In this document: positions 1 to 11,271 of the stretch, one piece after another | How the letters are laid out: each line of letters opens with the position of its first letter | Position numbering within the stretch: the first letter of the stretch is position 1 | Source: Podospora comata | Lineage: Eukaryota; Ascomycota; Sordariomycetes; Sordariales; Podosporaceae | Length of the DNA stretch: 64,000 nucleotides | NCBI GenBank assembly: GCA_017354895.1 | Contig: CP071497.1 | Span: forward strand, 372,001-436,000 | Reading direction: 5' to 3' | Notes under the pieces: generated by a model | What the model was told of the DNA's origin: nothing | The model's input: the letters and a program-made list of their open reading frames with translations, nothing else | The model's database searches: none | Program-made: the position numbers and the translations under genes

Positions 1-1680
1 AAGCTGGAGTCTCCTGTCGACAGGGTCCTGGATACCAACAAGAAGCATGGCGCGCCCTTGCTCATCCGTGGCAGTAGGGGGGCTAGCAAGTATAAAGACC
101 TTGGAGTGTGTCCTGGCAGGCTTGTCCGATAGAGAGTATCGCAGGTTGGCGTTGTCCATGCTGAAGCTGTGGATCTTGGTAAGCATCATCTCCCGTGTCA
201 ATCCATAAAAGTCGTGATCCTCCAGACCCATACTATGAAACCCCTCAAAATCACCACCAGCACGAAGCTCGTCCAGCAGGTTATCCACCGGCGCTTCATG
301 GAGGCTGTTCAAGTCTCGATTGCCGCTGAAGCTGCCGCTGAATACTGAACCGGCATATCCACTACTCATGCGAGCACGCTGGCTCCCCTGGGAGTCTAGC
401 CTCCTGCTTGACTGTTCGGTGAAGGTTGCTCGATCTTGAGATGCAGACAGATCAGCACGAGCCAACAGAGAGCTTACTCGGCGTGACTGCCTCCGAGTAG
501 CATCGTTGCGCTTGTCCGGATCCAAAGAGTTGAGAGCATTGTCCAAGGCCTTTTCGTTTTCCTCGATCCTAACGCTCTTCCTGGTTCTTTTGCCTGGAAG
601 TGGTGCACCAAAGCTCTCTCTCATGGACGGGTGAATCGGGGTGGCAGCTCCGCTTGGCAGGCCTGGAGCCATAGAACTCCGTCGCCGCGAAGATGATGTT
701 CTCCTCTTTTTCTTTTTGCTCAGAAATGGGTCCTCATTCTCTAGATAGGTCAGTCGCCAAACTGTGTACATGCCGGCTTCGCGGTTAACGGTAACGGCAA
801 TATGCAAGCCTCCGGCTTCCGATGCCGGTAGATTCGGGAGCTTGACAGACTCTATGTGAAGCATTTCTTCGGCAGGACTGAGAAACAGGGGCCCGGTCGA
901 ACCCCTCCGACCCCTTGGAGGCTTCGTCCGATCTTGCTGTGTCACCACCAGTCCGATTTCCAACAACGGATCCGTCAGGCAAACAAGCCGAGGCCAATGA
1001 CTTTCACTTGTTTCCATAGGAGGTTGCCACATATTTTCCAGTGTCGAGCTGAGTCGGAGGGGCAGTACTTTCGGGTTGCCCAACCCCTCGGTCGAGAACT
1101 CGGGCCCTCGTTGGGTATTGGACGACGATGGCGGCGGCTGGAACGACACGAAGGAGTTGGGCGGTACTTTCGGGAGACGCAACGAAACCGGAGCTGTATT
1201 GTTCGCCCGTGGCTTGCGTTGAATGATGACACCACATGGTGCTACGCAGGCAGACTCGACTTCGAAGGGCATGTGGACGACATGGCTGGCACCGGAGAGG
1301 AAGTAGATGTGCGCCTGGGTCTTGAGGAAGACGACGAGAGCTTTCGAGAGGTTGGGCTTTTCGAGGACCTTCTTCTTTTGCTTGTCGTTATCTCTAGACT
1401 GGTGTTCGGCCGAGGCAGGGAAGTTGGCTAGGAGGGCTTGGGCGATAGGTTCGTTTTCGAGGTCGAATTTGAAGCTCTTTCGAAAGACCCCGCCGCGGGA
1501 CCAGAGCACACAGTTCTTCGTCGTGAGCAGTTCATCCTCATATTCGCTGTCACCCTCCTTGCTAAGGCTGATGTCCCACGTGTAGGTAGATGGAGGCGGG
1601 TCGGGGTCGAGTATCCCTTCTTGAATGGCATGTCGCAAGCCGGTGGGTTGATGCACCCCGAGTGAAGCAATCGAGGCCAT
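1..1680 (-). CDS. apc1: Anaphase-promoting complex subunit 1 (APC1/BimE), N-terminal part, cut by left edge
   Basis: Scaffold subunit of the nuclear APC/C ubiquitin ligase that drives mitotic exit. Reading leftwards from the ATG at 1680 the frame stays open for 560 codons to base 1, so the 3' part lies outside the window. The N-terminus (MASIASLGVHQPTGLRHAI, then a segment around LLTTKNCVLWSRGGVFRKSF and FEVESACVAPCGVIIQRK) matches fungal BimE/APC1 as I know it, as does a low-complexity basic stretch around residues 320-345 (SKKKKRRTSSSRRR). Fungal APC1 is about 2,000 residues, so roughly a quarter is present. No intron is needed in the part seen. The gene is divergent from vps41 with 497 bp between the start codons. 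Identification is by recognised sequence; the function is known from the family. Confidence 0.87.
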   Translation of the reverse strand, partial: MASIASLGVHQPTGLRHAIQEGILDPDPPPSTYTWDISLSKEGDSEYEDELLTTKNCVLWSRGGVFRKSFKFDLENEPIAQALLANFPASAEHQSRDNDKQKKKVLEKPNLSKALVVFLKTQAHIYFLSGASHVVHMPFEVESACVAPCGVIIQRKPRANNTAPVSLRLPKVPPNSFVSFQPPPSSSNTQRGPEFSTEGLGNPKVLPLRLSSTLENMWQPPMETSESHWPRLVCLTDPLLEIGLVVTQQDRTKPPRGRRGSTGPLFLSPAEEMLHIESVKLPNLPASEAGGLHIAVTVNREAGMYTVWRLTYLENEDPFLSKKKKRRTSSSRRRSSMAPGLPSGAATPIHPSMRESFGAPLPGKRTRKSVRIEENEKALDNALNSLDPDKRNDATRRQSRRVSSLLARADLSASQDRATFTEQSSRRLDSQGSQRARMSSGYAGSVFSGSFSGNRDLNSLHEAPVDNLLDELRAGGDFEGFHSMGLEDHDFYGLTREMMLTKIHSFSMDNANLRYSLSDKPARTHSKVFILASPPTATDEQGRAMLLVGIQDPVDRRLQL

Positions 1681-2177
1681 AGTTTTGTTGTGTTTGGTGC
1701 TGTCCTGTTTTCCCTCCTCAAAGTATACAAAAGGTCGAGTGCCGGGGAATGGTTGAAGGTAACTGCTGGCGATCCATTTCCTTCAGTCCAGTCGCTGGAA
1801 AGAACAGCCTGGAAATGATCTTCTTCGTCTTGTCTTCAGAGGGCCGCAATGCCCATCGCAGGGCAGTCAGTAGGTCAAGAGCACCGTATCCCAGAAAGCG
1901 CGTCCGAGAGCCTGGAACCCGCGTCTGGGGGTCGCAAGGCTGCCCAATGAATATCCCCACTTCGAGGGGCAGCTGTCTATTGGTCAAAGCTTACCCCAAC
2001 CCTGCAGGGACCGCCGTTTAAGCTCTGACGTAGCTTTTGGCCGCGCCTAAAGCTTCCCGAAGCAACTCAACAAACACTCGGCTCCCCACAGGCAACCTGA
2101 ACCCCATAGCCATACGACCCTCGCTCTGCGCCCTCCTCCAAACCCGCCATGAAGTTGCTGCCGTCGCCTGAATCAAC
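1681..2177. promoter_or_regulatory. Divergent promoter region between apc1 and vps41
   Basis: These 497 bases separate two start codons pointing away from each other and must hold both promoters and 5' leaders. I see no convincing TATA box or other named element. Confidence 0.5.
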
Positions 2178-5100
2178 ATGACAGGAAGCTCGCCACAGCC
2201 CGGCGACAACGATCCCCACCATGACAAGAGCCCGACCGAGTCCAACAGCGCTGGTGTAGCGCTCAAGCACCCACCAGCCAGCGACGCAACAACAACAGGC
2301 CCAATGAGGGAGCTCAGGGTTAACACAGGCGCTGGCGCAACCTCTGACGATGAAACCGATGACACATTAGAGCAGTCTAGTGATGAGGATGGTGAAAGGG
2401 AGGAAGAGGGCGAGGAAGAGGCAGAAGAGGGCGAGGAAGAAAGCGAGGATGAAGATGAGGAGCCAAAGCTCAAGTACGCGCGATTGACCCAACACCTCGG
2501 GCCCCTTTACCGCAATGGCGATGCGACAAGCACCTTTCTAGTTGCTGGAGACAAACAGATCATAGGAACACATAATGGAAACATCGTCGGTATCCCTAAC
2601 CTGCATTGGCCCGAAATGGTGTGACTGACCGCCTAAACCAGCATGTTATTCAACTCCCTGTTTTCCAACCATTACGAGTCTATCATGCCCACTCAGCCTC
2701 TGTTACAGCCGTTTCCATCTCCCCATACCCTCCACCACTGTCGACGCTCAGACCCGATGCCACCCCGAAAGCTACTCCAAGTAGCCCTCGAAGACCGGGT
2801 TCATCTATCGGCGAAGGCCATGTTGTCCCATCACCACCACCGAGAAGGGCCACCCAACTCCAAAACACAGTGCCGAATACCCCGTCCAACAATATTTACA
2901 TTGCTACCTCGTCGATGGATGGAAATGTCTGTGTACAGTCTCTGGTCGATGTCAAGGATGTGTCGCTGCGCAACTTTGCTCGCCCTATCCAAGCCGTCGC
3001 TCTGTCTCCAGACTACAAGCACGACAAGACATATCTTTCTGGAGGGTTGTCGGGTCAGCTAATTCTGACGACGGGTGCGCCGCTCGGTCGAAGTACTGCC
3101 ACAACAACGGGGGCAGCTGCGCAGGCGGCAGGTTGGCTTGGTGGCATGGTCGGCGCCAGCACAGGAAAAGATACCGTTTTGCACTCTGGCGAGGGAACTA
3201 TCAACACCATCAAGTGGTCTCTGTCGGGAAAATACGTCGTCTGGCTGAACGAACATGGCATCAAGATCATGCGTACAAAGCTTCATCTGGAGAGCGCCGA
3301 TGTAGACGATGCCTGGAAGCGTATCGGCCACATTGATCGGCCTCAGACGGCAGAGTGGGAGACTATGGCCAGCGTGTGGAAGGGAAGGGCTGAGTGGATC
3401 GACGAGCAAGCCGTCGAGCCTGATGAGCCTGAGAAGGAATCTCATGAAGTCCTCCTTTCGCCAGCTGCGGAAAGACTGAAACAACAGCAGGTCAAGCACA
3501 GCAAGACGATAGAGCGTCTCTTGGTTGGTTGGGGTGGGACCATCTGGATCATACATGTTCACCCCGGGGGCGTCGGCGTTGGAAAGCATGCCGGGGAGAA
3601 GTCCGCTGGCCGGGCAGAGATTGTAAAGTTGTAAGTTATCCTCCGCCCGTTGCCCTTTTCTCAATTGTGTTTGCTGACCCCTCAGACTTCGTATGGATTG
3701 CATTATTTCTGGCATTTCGTTATATACCCAAAACTTGATATTAGTTCTCGCCTATTGTTTGCCGGACGATGACGACGCCAACGACCAAGACGACGGTACC
3801 GCGGCTCGCGGCCACAAGCACACATTATCCAGTGGTAGCGAGCCATCAGGCGGAATTCGTCGCAAGCAAAACAACCAGCCTCCCGAACTGCGGCTGATCG
3901 ATCTCACTTCTCAGGCAGAGGTCGACAAAGATGGCCTGACGCTCAGCCGGTTCGAAAGGCTTTCGTCTAATGACTACCACCTTGGTGTCTTGCCAGCTCA
4001 AACAGTGGCTGCTGCTGCCTCTAGTAGGGGCGCCCTGGAGACATTGGCTGGGCTGGGCACTGAGATGCTCAACGCGGCTCTCAACCCTATCTCTCTCTTC
4101 AGCTCAGGTGCCAGTATCAGAAGCAAGGACAGCAACGAGGGCACATCGCCTGTCAAGATTGCTGCCGCGTCGGCTCTCTTGCGATCAAAGGGTGGATCTG
4201 TGCATCCAAATCTCACCAAGCCCGGAGTCAAGATCTTTATACATAGTCCGTATGACTGCATCCTCGCGACAAGGAGAGATTTGGGGGATCATCTGTCGTG
4301 GTTGTTGGAGCGACAGCAGTACCAGCAAGCATGGGAGCTTGTCAACGAGCACCCCGAGATCATGTCGACGGCTGTCGACACGAGCCCATTATCGCCGGAC
4401 CATACTCAGACAACCGACGACTTTTACGATGAGACCGCTTCCCTTGCCGAGGGAATGCAATCGATGTACTCGGCGGCAGAAAAGGAAAAGAGGCGGATCG
4501 GCGAACTGTGGCTGCAAGAGCTGGTTGAGGCTGGCGACTGGGTACGAGCTGGACAGACCTGTGGAAAGGTTTTGGGAACTCCGGACCGCTGGGAGAAGTG
4601 GGTGTGGACATTTGCTGGGGCGAACAAGTTTGACGAGATTGTCAATCACATCCCTACCGAGCGGACACGGCCCCCAATCCCGGGAACCATCTACGAGGTT
4701 GTGCTTGGGCATTACCTCGAGACGAGCAAACCCCAGTTTCGCGAGCTTTTGGAGAGATGGTCTCCTGACTTGTTCGAGATTACCACCATCACGACAGCCT
4801 TGGAGAACCAGCTCAACTACCGAGAAGTGAGGGAAGACAGCGTGGAGGATGGCGAGGTTGGGCGCGACTGGCGCATCGTGATGGAGAGTCTTGCCAAGCT
4901 TCATGAAGCCAACGGCAGGAATAGGGAGGCTCTCAAATGCTACATCAAGCTGCAGGATGCGGATAACGCGATGAGGTTGATCAAGGATGGGCATTTGGCT
5001 GATGCCGTGGCGGATGACATCCCTAGCTTTCTCACTCTTCGTGTTCCTCAAGGTCAGGCCAAGATGTCGAATGATGAGCTGGAACAGGCGACTCAGGAGG

Positions 5101-6295
5101 CGATTACCCTGCTGGTGGACGAGGCACAGCATGGACTGGTCAAGCCGGATGTTGTGGTGGAGCAGCTACAGGAGAAGAAATTGGATCTGTACACGTTCTT
5201 TTATCTTCGGGGTTTATGGCGGGGGCAGGGGATTCACGAACATAGCGGGGAGTCGAGGGCGAGGCTTGTAACCGACAGTCAGTCTCTGGTGGACAATTTT
5301 GCTGATTTGGCGGTGCATTTGTTTGCAAAGTATGACCAGGGACTATTGATGAGCTTTCTCAAGACTTCGACTGCGTATGCGTTTGAGGAGGTGAGGTTAC
5401 TCCATCCGTCCCCTTTTGCGTGTGTGTGTGTGTGTGTGTGTGAGCATGCTAACAGTCTTTTTCTTAGGCCGTCAAAGAATGCGATCGATACGATTACATC
5501 CCCGAGCTGGTCTACCTGTATTCCAAGACTGGGCAGATGAAGCGCGCCCTGACGCTCATTATTGAACGACTGGGCGATGTCAGCCGCGCGATTGCTTTTG
5601 CCAAGGAACAAGACGATCCTGATCTTTGGGAGGATCTGCTCGAGTATAGTATGGACAAGCCCCGGTTCATTAGGGGGTTGCTTGAGGAGGTCGGGACGGC
5701 GATTAATCCCATCACTCTTGTCAGACGGATTCCAGAGGGGCTGGAGATTGATGGTTTGAGGGAGGGGCTGAAGCATATCATGAAGGAGCATGATATCCAA
5801 CACAGTATCAGCTCGGGCGTGGCAAAGGTGTTGAGGAGTGAGGTGGCGGCGGCGCAGAATTTGCTGAGGAGTGGGCAGAGGAAGGGGGTGAAGTTTGAGG
5901 TTGTGGTTAAGGGGGGCGATCATGTTGATGTCAAGGCGAAGGATGTACCTACTGTTGTTGGGGAGAAGCATGAGGTTGTTGATGATGGGGTTGATAATGA
6001 GGAGGTGCCTAAGCCGCCGGGGAAGAAGTGGGCGCCGGGGCATTGTGCGGGGTGTTGTGAGGCGTTTACGGAGTGGGAGATGGAGACGTTGGTTGGGTTT
6101 GCCTGTGGACATGTGTATCATTTGTCGCATTTGCTGGAGAAGATGCACCCGGGGGTGAGGGTGGATCAGAGCTTGGTGAGTGCGGTTGGGGAGAGTGTGT
6201 CGCATCGGATAGGGGCCAAGGTGACGCATGCGATGTTGTTGAGGGACAAGATTGCGGGCGGGTGTCCTGTTTGCAAGGAGGCGGAGGAGACGTGA
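2178..6295 (+). CDS. vps41: HOPS complex subunit Vps41, RING-type C-terminus
   Basis: Vacuolar protein sorting factor of the HOPS tethering complex, acting in vesicle/endosome fusion with the vacuole. Exons 2178-2585, 2642-3630, 3686-5390 and 5468-6295 splice in phase to 1,309 residues. An acidic, Glu-rich N-terminus (residues about 55-98) precedes the typical Vps41 start of the beta-propeller (PKLKYARLTQHLGPLYRNGD, then VAGDKQIIGTHNGNI). A long helical CHCR-type region follows (residues about 600-1200). The C-terminus has the RING-like zinc ligands: CAGCC at about 1227-1231, C1247, H1249 and H1252, and a final CPVC at about 1301. The first intron starts GTCGGT, a weak but in-phase donor. The third intron carries a (GT)n microsatellite. 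The overall order of propeller, alpha-solenoid and RING is that of the family. Confidence 0.93.
5418..5443. repeat. (GT)n microsatellite inside vps41 intron 3
   Basis: About a dozen uninterrupted GT units lie inside the 77-nt intron 5391-5467, between the GTGAGG donor and the TTAG acceptor. Such a tract is expected to vary in length between strains; it does not touch coding sequence. Confidence 0.9.
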
Positions 6296-6435
6296 TTGCA
6301 AAGATGAAGTATATATATTTTGGCCTGGCTACATAACAATGAGTTGGTTTCATGGACCGCTTTCCGTGTGCAAGGTGTTTTGGCTCATCTAATCAATTAC
6401 TTTTTTTGTCAATTCATATCTCATTATCCAGAAAT

Positions 6436-7160
6436 TTAACCCTGAACCCTCTTCTCAACAAAAGTCACCTCCCCAAAGTGCTTCTTCACCTCGGGCACCT
6501 CCAACAAACCCTTGAGGTACCCCTCCACAGAAGGTGCCTGCTTTCTCATCTCGCCGTCAAACAAGAACTTGCTCGCGAGAATCATGGGCCCCAAAACAGC
6601 CAAATCAGCCAAAGTCAACTGGTCACCAACAAGGAACTTTCGCCCATCCTTGACCGCCTCCTCAAGCCTCTTGACGGCTCTCTCAAGGTTGCCAGCGCAC
6701 TGGTTATACCTTGCCTCGTCATAAGGGATCATTTTGGCCAAGACCATCAAGAGAGGGGGGATGGTAGCGCCGGAGAGCTCAGACTCGCCAAAGAGAGCCC
6801 ATTGCTCGATCAAGGCGGAGGTCTTGGGGTCAGCACCGAGGAGCTGGGAAGAGGCGGGGCCGGAGGAGGCGATGTAGCGCGCGATGGCGAGACCTTCGGT
6901 TAGGTGGAAGGTGTCGTCTGCGGAGGAGAAGGCGGGGACTTTGCCGAGGGGGAATTTGGAGAGGAAAGAGGGGTCTTTGTTTGTGACGCCCATTTGGAAA
7001 GTAGGGAACTCCAGCTCGACATTGTTGAGGTCGGCGGCGACTTGGGCCTGGGAGGGGGTTTAGTATCATGAGGGGAGGGGGCAACATGGGGGAAAGGGGG
7101 ACGTACGATGTGGACGCGGTAGTTGCCGGGGTAGGAGTAGATCTTGCCGATGGGTGCCAT
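6436..7160 (-). CDS. Glutathione S-transferase, eEF1B-gamma-like
   Basis: Predicted cytosolic GST-fold protein of 221 residues. Exon 1 is 7107-7160, intron 7048-7106, exon 2 6436-7047; splice sites GTACGT and CAG are in phase. The N-terminal thioredoxin-like half begins MAPIGKIYSYPGNYRVHI, the pattern of the GST domain of elongation factor 1B gamma and of related fungal GSTs. It contains PLGKVPAF, with the cis-proline of the glutathione site, and LTEGLAIARYIA. The all-helical C-terminal half carries DGRKFLVGDQLTLADLAV, a signature of GST C-terminal domains. The protein ends at the GST fold and lacks the conserved eEF1B-gamma C-terminal domain, so it is more likely a stand-alone GST than the translation factor. 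It is convergent with vps41, 140 bp away. Substrate unknown. Confidence 0.88.
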
Positions 7161-7853
7161 GGCTGCGGTTGTGTGTGATGTCAAAGAGTATGAAGAGAGA
7201 GCAGAGATGATGTTGCGAGATGTTGAATGGATTGCGTGACTTGGTTCCAAGGACTATAAACATGAGACTGGAAAGGGAATAAGATGGACCATATATATAT
7301 ATGACACTGAGCCCGGACGCCACTTGGCAACGGCTGTATACAGCGGTAGCTCAATCGAAGTCAAAATGAACCCACGGCTCAAGTGCTCAACCCCTCCATC
7401 AAGCTACCACGACTGTCGTAATCTGTGACACCAAGCCATCCTATCTTTCTCCTATCTCCACTCTTGTTAGTGTACAGCTTGCAAAAAGGACGGATGGGAC
7501 GACGGCTAACAGCACATCAGAGCCATTTGTCCCACAAGCTGTTTCACCGTTACCCCCCTTCGCTCTCCGCGCTGTTCGAGAAGATTCGTCATGGTTGCGG
7601 TCCAAGTGGGATATTCTGACAAATCCATGGCTTGGAGGAGCTAAGTGGAGCTTATAATGCCCCAAAAACTGTCTGTGCTTGTGCAACGGGGGAAAATAAA
7701 CAATGATCCGTACACTTGAATGCGATGGCTTGTTTAGCTTTTTCACTCTACTGCCTCTTCGCCGAGCTCTATCGAAACAAGGTAGTGACAGAAAAAAGAA
7801 ACTTAAAAAATGAAACAAAGATTCAAGGTGAAAAAGAAATGCAGAAGAAGCTG
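7161..7853. other. Intergenic region upstream of the GST gene
   Basis: 693 bases between the GST start codon and the tRNA. A run of TATATATATATGACA lies about 130 bases upstream of the GST ATG (near 7291-7305) and may be its TATA-type promoter element. Short open frames here have no recognisable features. Confidence 0.4.
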
Positions 7854-7938
7854 TGGACGAGCTGGGAATCGAACCCAGGACCTTTCGCATACAGGTGGGT
7901 ATGCTAAGCGAACGCTCTACCAACTGAGCCACACGCCC
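7854..7938 (-). tRNA. tRNA-Ala(AGC) with a 12-nt intron
   Basis: On the minus strand the sequence folds as a complete tRNA: acceptor arm GGGCGTG/CTCGTCC, D-arm GCTC...GAGC, anticodon stem TTCGC/GCGAA, and T-arm CTGGG-TTCGATT-CCCAG. The anticodon AGC is at 7903-7905. A 12-nt intron (7890-7901) sits one base 3' of the anticodon, the canonical place for eukaryotic tRNA introns, leaving a 73-nt mature tRNA before CCA addition. The G3-U70 wobble pair, the main alanine identity element, is present. The U6-U67 mismatch is also found in yeast tRNA-Ala. The 3' CCA is not encoded, as expected in eukaryotes. Confidence 0.96.
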
Positions 7939-9154
7939 TGATTGGATGGCCTTGCACTCTGGACATTCGCCCTAACACAATTCAAAGTACCAAGACTCCC
8001 CTGGGTGTTTAACCTCCTGAAGTATGAAATTATGAATAACGAGGCTAAAGTACACAAACATGGCACCTATCGATAGAGTCGTCAGAAGGCGCTTGTACCG
8101 TTCTACACCTTCAGGAATATCCCAACTGAAAGCACACAAGTGGCTGAAGGCTAGGGGCGCTCAGGGGCCCGTAGCTATGCTCTTCGCTCTTTAACCATCT
8201 TTTCGAAGAAATATCTCAATCCAACTGCGGTAGAATCGCATGGCCACAGAGATCCAGCGGTTTCAAGAAGCTTCCGGCCAACGAGCGCCAGCGAATCTGC
8301 ACTCAACAAGTTAAAACCAAATCGAAATTCAAAGTGACCCTACCTACCTGTGACTATAACAAAGCCCATTTACGGATTGCCGCTTGCGCTCGCATTGACA
8401 TGTCTAGATAGACTGAGGATTATCAGCCTGCCACACGATAACACGGAGCAGGAAGACGAACTTGGATGTGTGAGCGGTGGGTGGAAGAGTTCTCGGTCTG
8501 TCCTGTGCGCAAAGCTGTTCTGCCTATGCGTTTAATGATGGGTTACGCTACGAAACGGGGTTATTTGGTGGCTCAAAAGATCGCCTGGCAGCAGGTCTAC
8601 AGCTGGTTGAGCTCGTGGAGCTCTTGCTCATACTGCTCCCAATATTTTGTAACCTGCTCCTTTGCCATCGATTAGCACCATTCAAAGTACCCTAGGTATC
8701 CACCCGAACCAAGCAATCTTGCATACCTATTCGAATGTCACCAACACCCAATCGAACTAAGAGACTTTTGTTCTGGGCAAAAAGGTGAGAGTCTAAAAAT
8801 ATCCCGAGGCCGTGAACAGTTGGCGCCCACTTTCGGAGTGCTCGGAACCTATCGGATCTTCAAGAGCAAGATGGTGGAGAGTGAAACTTAAAAATGAGAT
8901 GCATGATGGCCGTCTCCGATGTCAGGTCCGGTACTACTTAAAACCTGGCCGATTCTAAGGCCACATCACTTGCCTCCGATGAGACAATCATCAACCATTG
9001 GAGCAGTTGCTTAGGTATATGATCAAAAATACAAGAAATCTATAAACTGGCCCCATTTCAGAGTCAAAGACCTCACCAGAAATGTCCAAAGACAACAGTC
9101 TCCTTTCGAAGACCTCGGAGAATCACCACCGCTAGAACCTATTACTCTAGAATC
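7939..9154. other. Intergenic, no recognised gene
   Basis: About 1.2 kb with only short open frames lacking motifs or plausible splice structures. Nothing is supported here. Confidence 0.4.
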
Positions 9155-9520
9155 ATGTCTCCCACGAAGCTAGATCCGGTATATGTCGTGATGACAATTC
9201 TGTCATCAGTCTCAGCTTCCGAGCTTATCCTTACTTCTCCATGTCACACCACAATTGCACCAGAGACACTCCCAGCAACTGGAATTCCTACCATCGAACT
9301 GGCAATAATCATGCCAACACCACCGAGTGCCTCCTCACACATTCAGACTTCAAACTTGACAATCCAAATGAACTGGCTCGGGGGTGTAGGGTGGACAAAT
9401 ATGGACGGCACGCTGGACACTTTCACGATGGGGGTAAGAGTCACCACCCCAACATCAACAGTTTCGGCAATTGGGCCATTGCCAACGCCCATAGTAATTG
9501 CTACGGCTTCGGCTTTATGA
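9155..9520 (+). CDS. Doubtful small ORF (121 codons)
   Basis: The frame starts with a true ATG and encodes a Thr/Pro/Ser/Ile-rich product with an N-terminal hydrophobic stretch (VYVVMTILSSVSA). I recognise no domain. The overlapping second frame (9241-9585) is also open. It may be a lineage-specific secreted protein or chance; composition alone does not decide. Confidence 0.2.
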   Translation: MSPTKLDPVYVVMTILSSVSASELILTSPCHTTIAPETLPATGIPTIELAIIMPTPPSASSHIQTSNLTIQMNWLGGVGWTNMDGTLDTFTMGVRVTTPTSTVSAIGPLPTPIVIATASAL

Positions 9521-9797
9521 GACTTCCATGGTCAGAGGGCGGTGCTTTGGTCTTTGCTACCTTACCGAGGTGGGTACCTAGCTAGCTGAGGTCAATTACA
9601 ACGCACCTGGTATCTTGTCTCCCTTAATCACCTGACACTCCCTGTAGGGCTAGTCTATACCGGAAAATGACTTCGAAGAAACAATGAGCACACAAATCAG
9701 AGAGCTGGGGGTTGGGGGAGGTGTCAGAGGCATAGGTTGTTATGTGTTACAGGGTATAAACTAAGCCGCTACTCCATCGTGTCAATATCAATCCCAT

Positions 9798-11271
9798 TTA
9801 CGTGTACCAAGTAGGCTCAGGGTGCTCCCCGAGCAAGACATATCTTCCCAGCTCTCGGTTCTTGTAAGCCACCGGATCGTGCAGAGTGTGGGTTCTGATA
9901 TCTCTCCAGAATCTGTCCAGCCCAACCTTGCTGGCAGTTGCCCTGGAGCCAGTCACTTCAAACACTCCCGCTGTCACCCGAAGACCAACATCGGTGGTGA
10001 CAACCTTGACGGAGGCAACCAACTCGGCCCATTCACCACGCTCCTCGATGGGGAAGGCGGCTCGGTTGTTCTGGTAGGTGCCATAGATGCGGTCAGCTTC
10101 GGCCCCAGCCTCATTGGCAAGGGCCTCGGCAGCACGGAGGTGGGCGAAGAAGTTGCCGTAGGTGGAGAGGATGTAGAACTCATCGGTGGCCTTCTCCTTG
10201 TTCTGTTTTGGCAGGTTAGGCGCTGTTTTCTATCTATTGTGGGAAAGGATGGTACTCACGTCGCCGCCGTATGGCCACGCTCTTGTGCTGGTTGTGGTGT
10301 ACTTCTTGGCAAAGTCCAAGGCGCCGAGGGCGATGCCAAGGTAGAAATTGCTGAACACGAGTTGAATACTGCATTGTGTTAGTATCAGAACAAGACGAAT
10401 GGTTGTAAAGGTAAACCTACGTAGGAAGCAAGAGAGCGGGAAAAGGAATGCCCAGCACAGCCGGGTCAGGCTTCTTGGTCGCCACATCCCAACCAAGAGC
10501 ATCAGTCCATGGGGCGGAGATGCCTTCAATCTTGGCGCTACCAGACTCCGTCAACCTCAAGCCAACATTGTTCCAGTTGTAGTGGAACTGAATACCGGCT
10601 TGGGCAGTAGGAACGATGGCAAAAATGTGCTCTTCAGGTCTGTCATGAATGGCACCCTCGAGGACGATCAGATCAGAGACAGCGGCGCCAGTGGTAAAGT
10701 TTTTGAAGCCGTTGTAGGTGATGTTGGAGTCATCGTATGTGATCTTGAGGTCATTGTCTCTTGGGTTGACAGCGCCGCCGACGTAGTAGTTGTTTTCAAT
10801 AATGAGCTTCTGGAACCGTTCGGCCTGCTCATCATTGCCGACCACGTGGGCTGTTCGTGACCACAAGAGGTGGTATCCAAGCAACATGCCAATGGAGCTA
10901 CATCATGTGTTAGACTTCAAACGCTTGCCACGGGGAAGTGAAGCGGAAACATACCCGTCGCCTTTGGCAACTTCTCTGATGACCTTATAGCCGACACTCC
11001 ATGGTTGCTCACCACCACCGTACTTTTTTGGGCCGAGAACCTTCAAAAGCCCAGAGTGCTTGAGAAGAGCAACCTCGGCTTTTGGGGATTTGTTGGCTTT
11101 CTCGCGAGCAGCAGCATCAACCGACAAAACAGCCGCAACTTCACGAGCACGCTCAAGCCAGCCTTGAGCATCAGTGGGATAGGTCGCCCATTTCGACTCG
11201 TACTCGGCGTAGACTGCTGGGTCAGTGGCGGAAGGAGCCTGGCTGATGACAGGAACCACTGGAGTGGCCAT
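9798..11271 (-). CDS. Acyl-CoA-dehydrogenase-fold flavin monooxygenase, DszC/SfnB-like
   Basis: Four exons (11271-10955, 10897-10421, 10368-10260, 10202-9798) splice in phase to 435 residues. The protein has the acyl-CoA dehydrogenase fold layout: an N-terminal helical domain (KHSGLLKVLGPKKYGGGEQP, then GDGSIGMLLGYHLLWS), a central beta domain with NGFKNFTTGAAVSDLIVLEG, and a C-terminal helical bundle (FYLGIALGALDFAKKY; TDVGLRVTAGVFEVTGSRAT). This pattern belongs to the DszC/SoxC/SfnB branch, flavin-dependent enzymes that act on sulfur compounds such as dibenzothiophene or sulfones using FMNH2 and oxygen, rather than to true acyl-CoA dehydrogenases. There is no signal peptide and I see no obvious peroxisomal PTS1 (the C-terminus is TWYT). 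The divergent neighbour is an SfnG-type dimethylsulfone monooxygenase, which supports a role in organosulfur use. Exact substrate is inference. Confidence 0.85.

Noticed and set aside
5279-6301. 340-codon minus-strand frame across the end of vps41
   Set aside because: Shadow of the Vps41 coding exons; the sense strand carries the conserved CHCR and RING motifs.
9798-11271. Ordinary peroxisomal acyl-CoA dehydrogenase or oxidase
   Set aside because: No PTS1 at the C-terminus, and the central NFTTGAAVSD motif and neighbour gene fit the DszC/SfnB branch.
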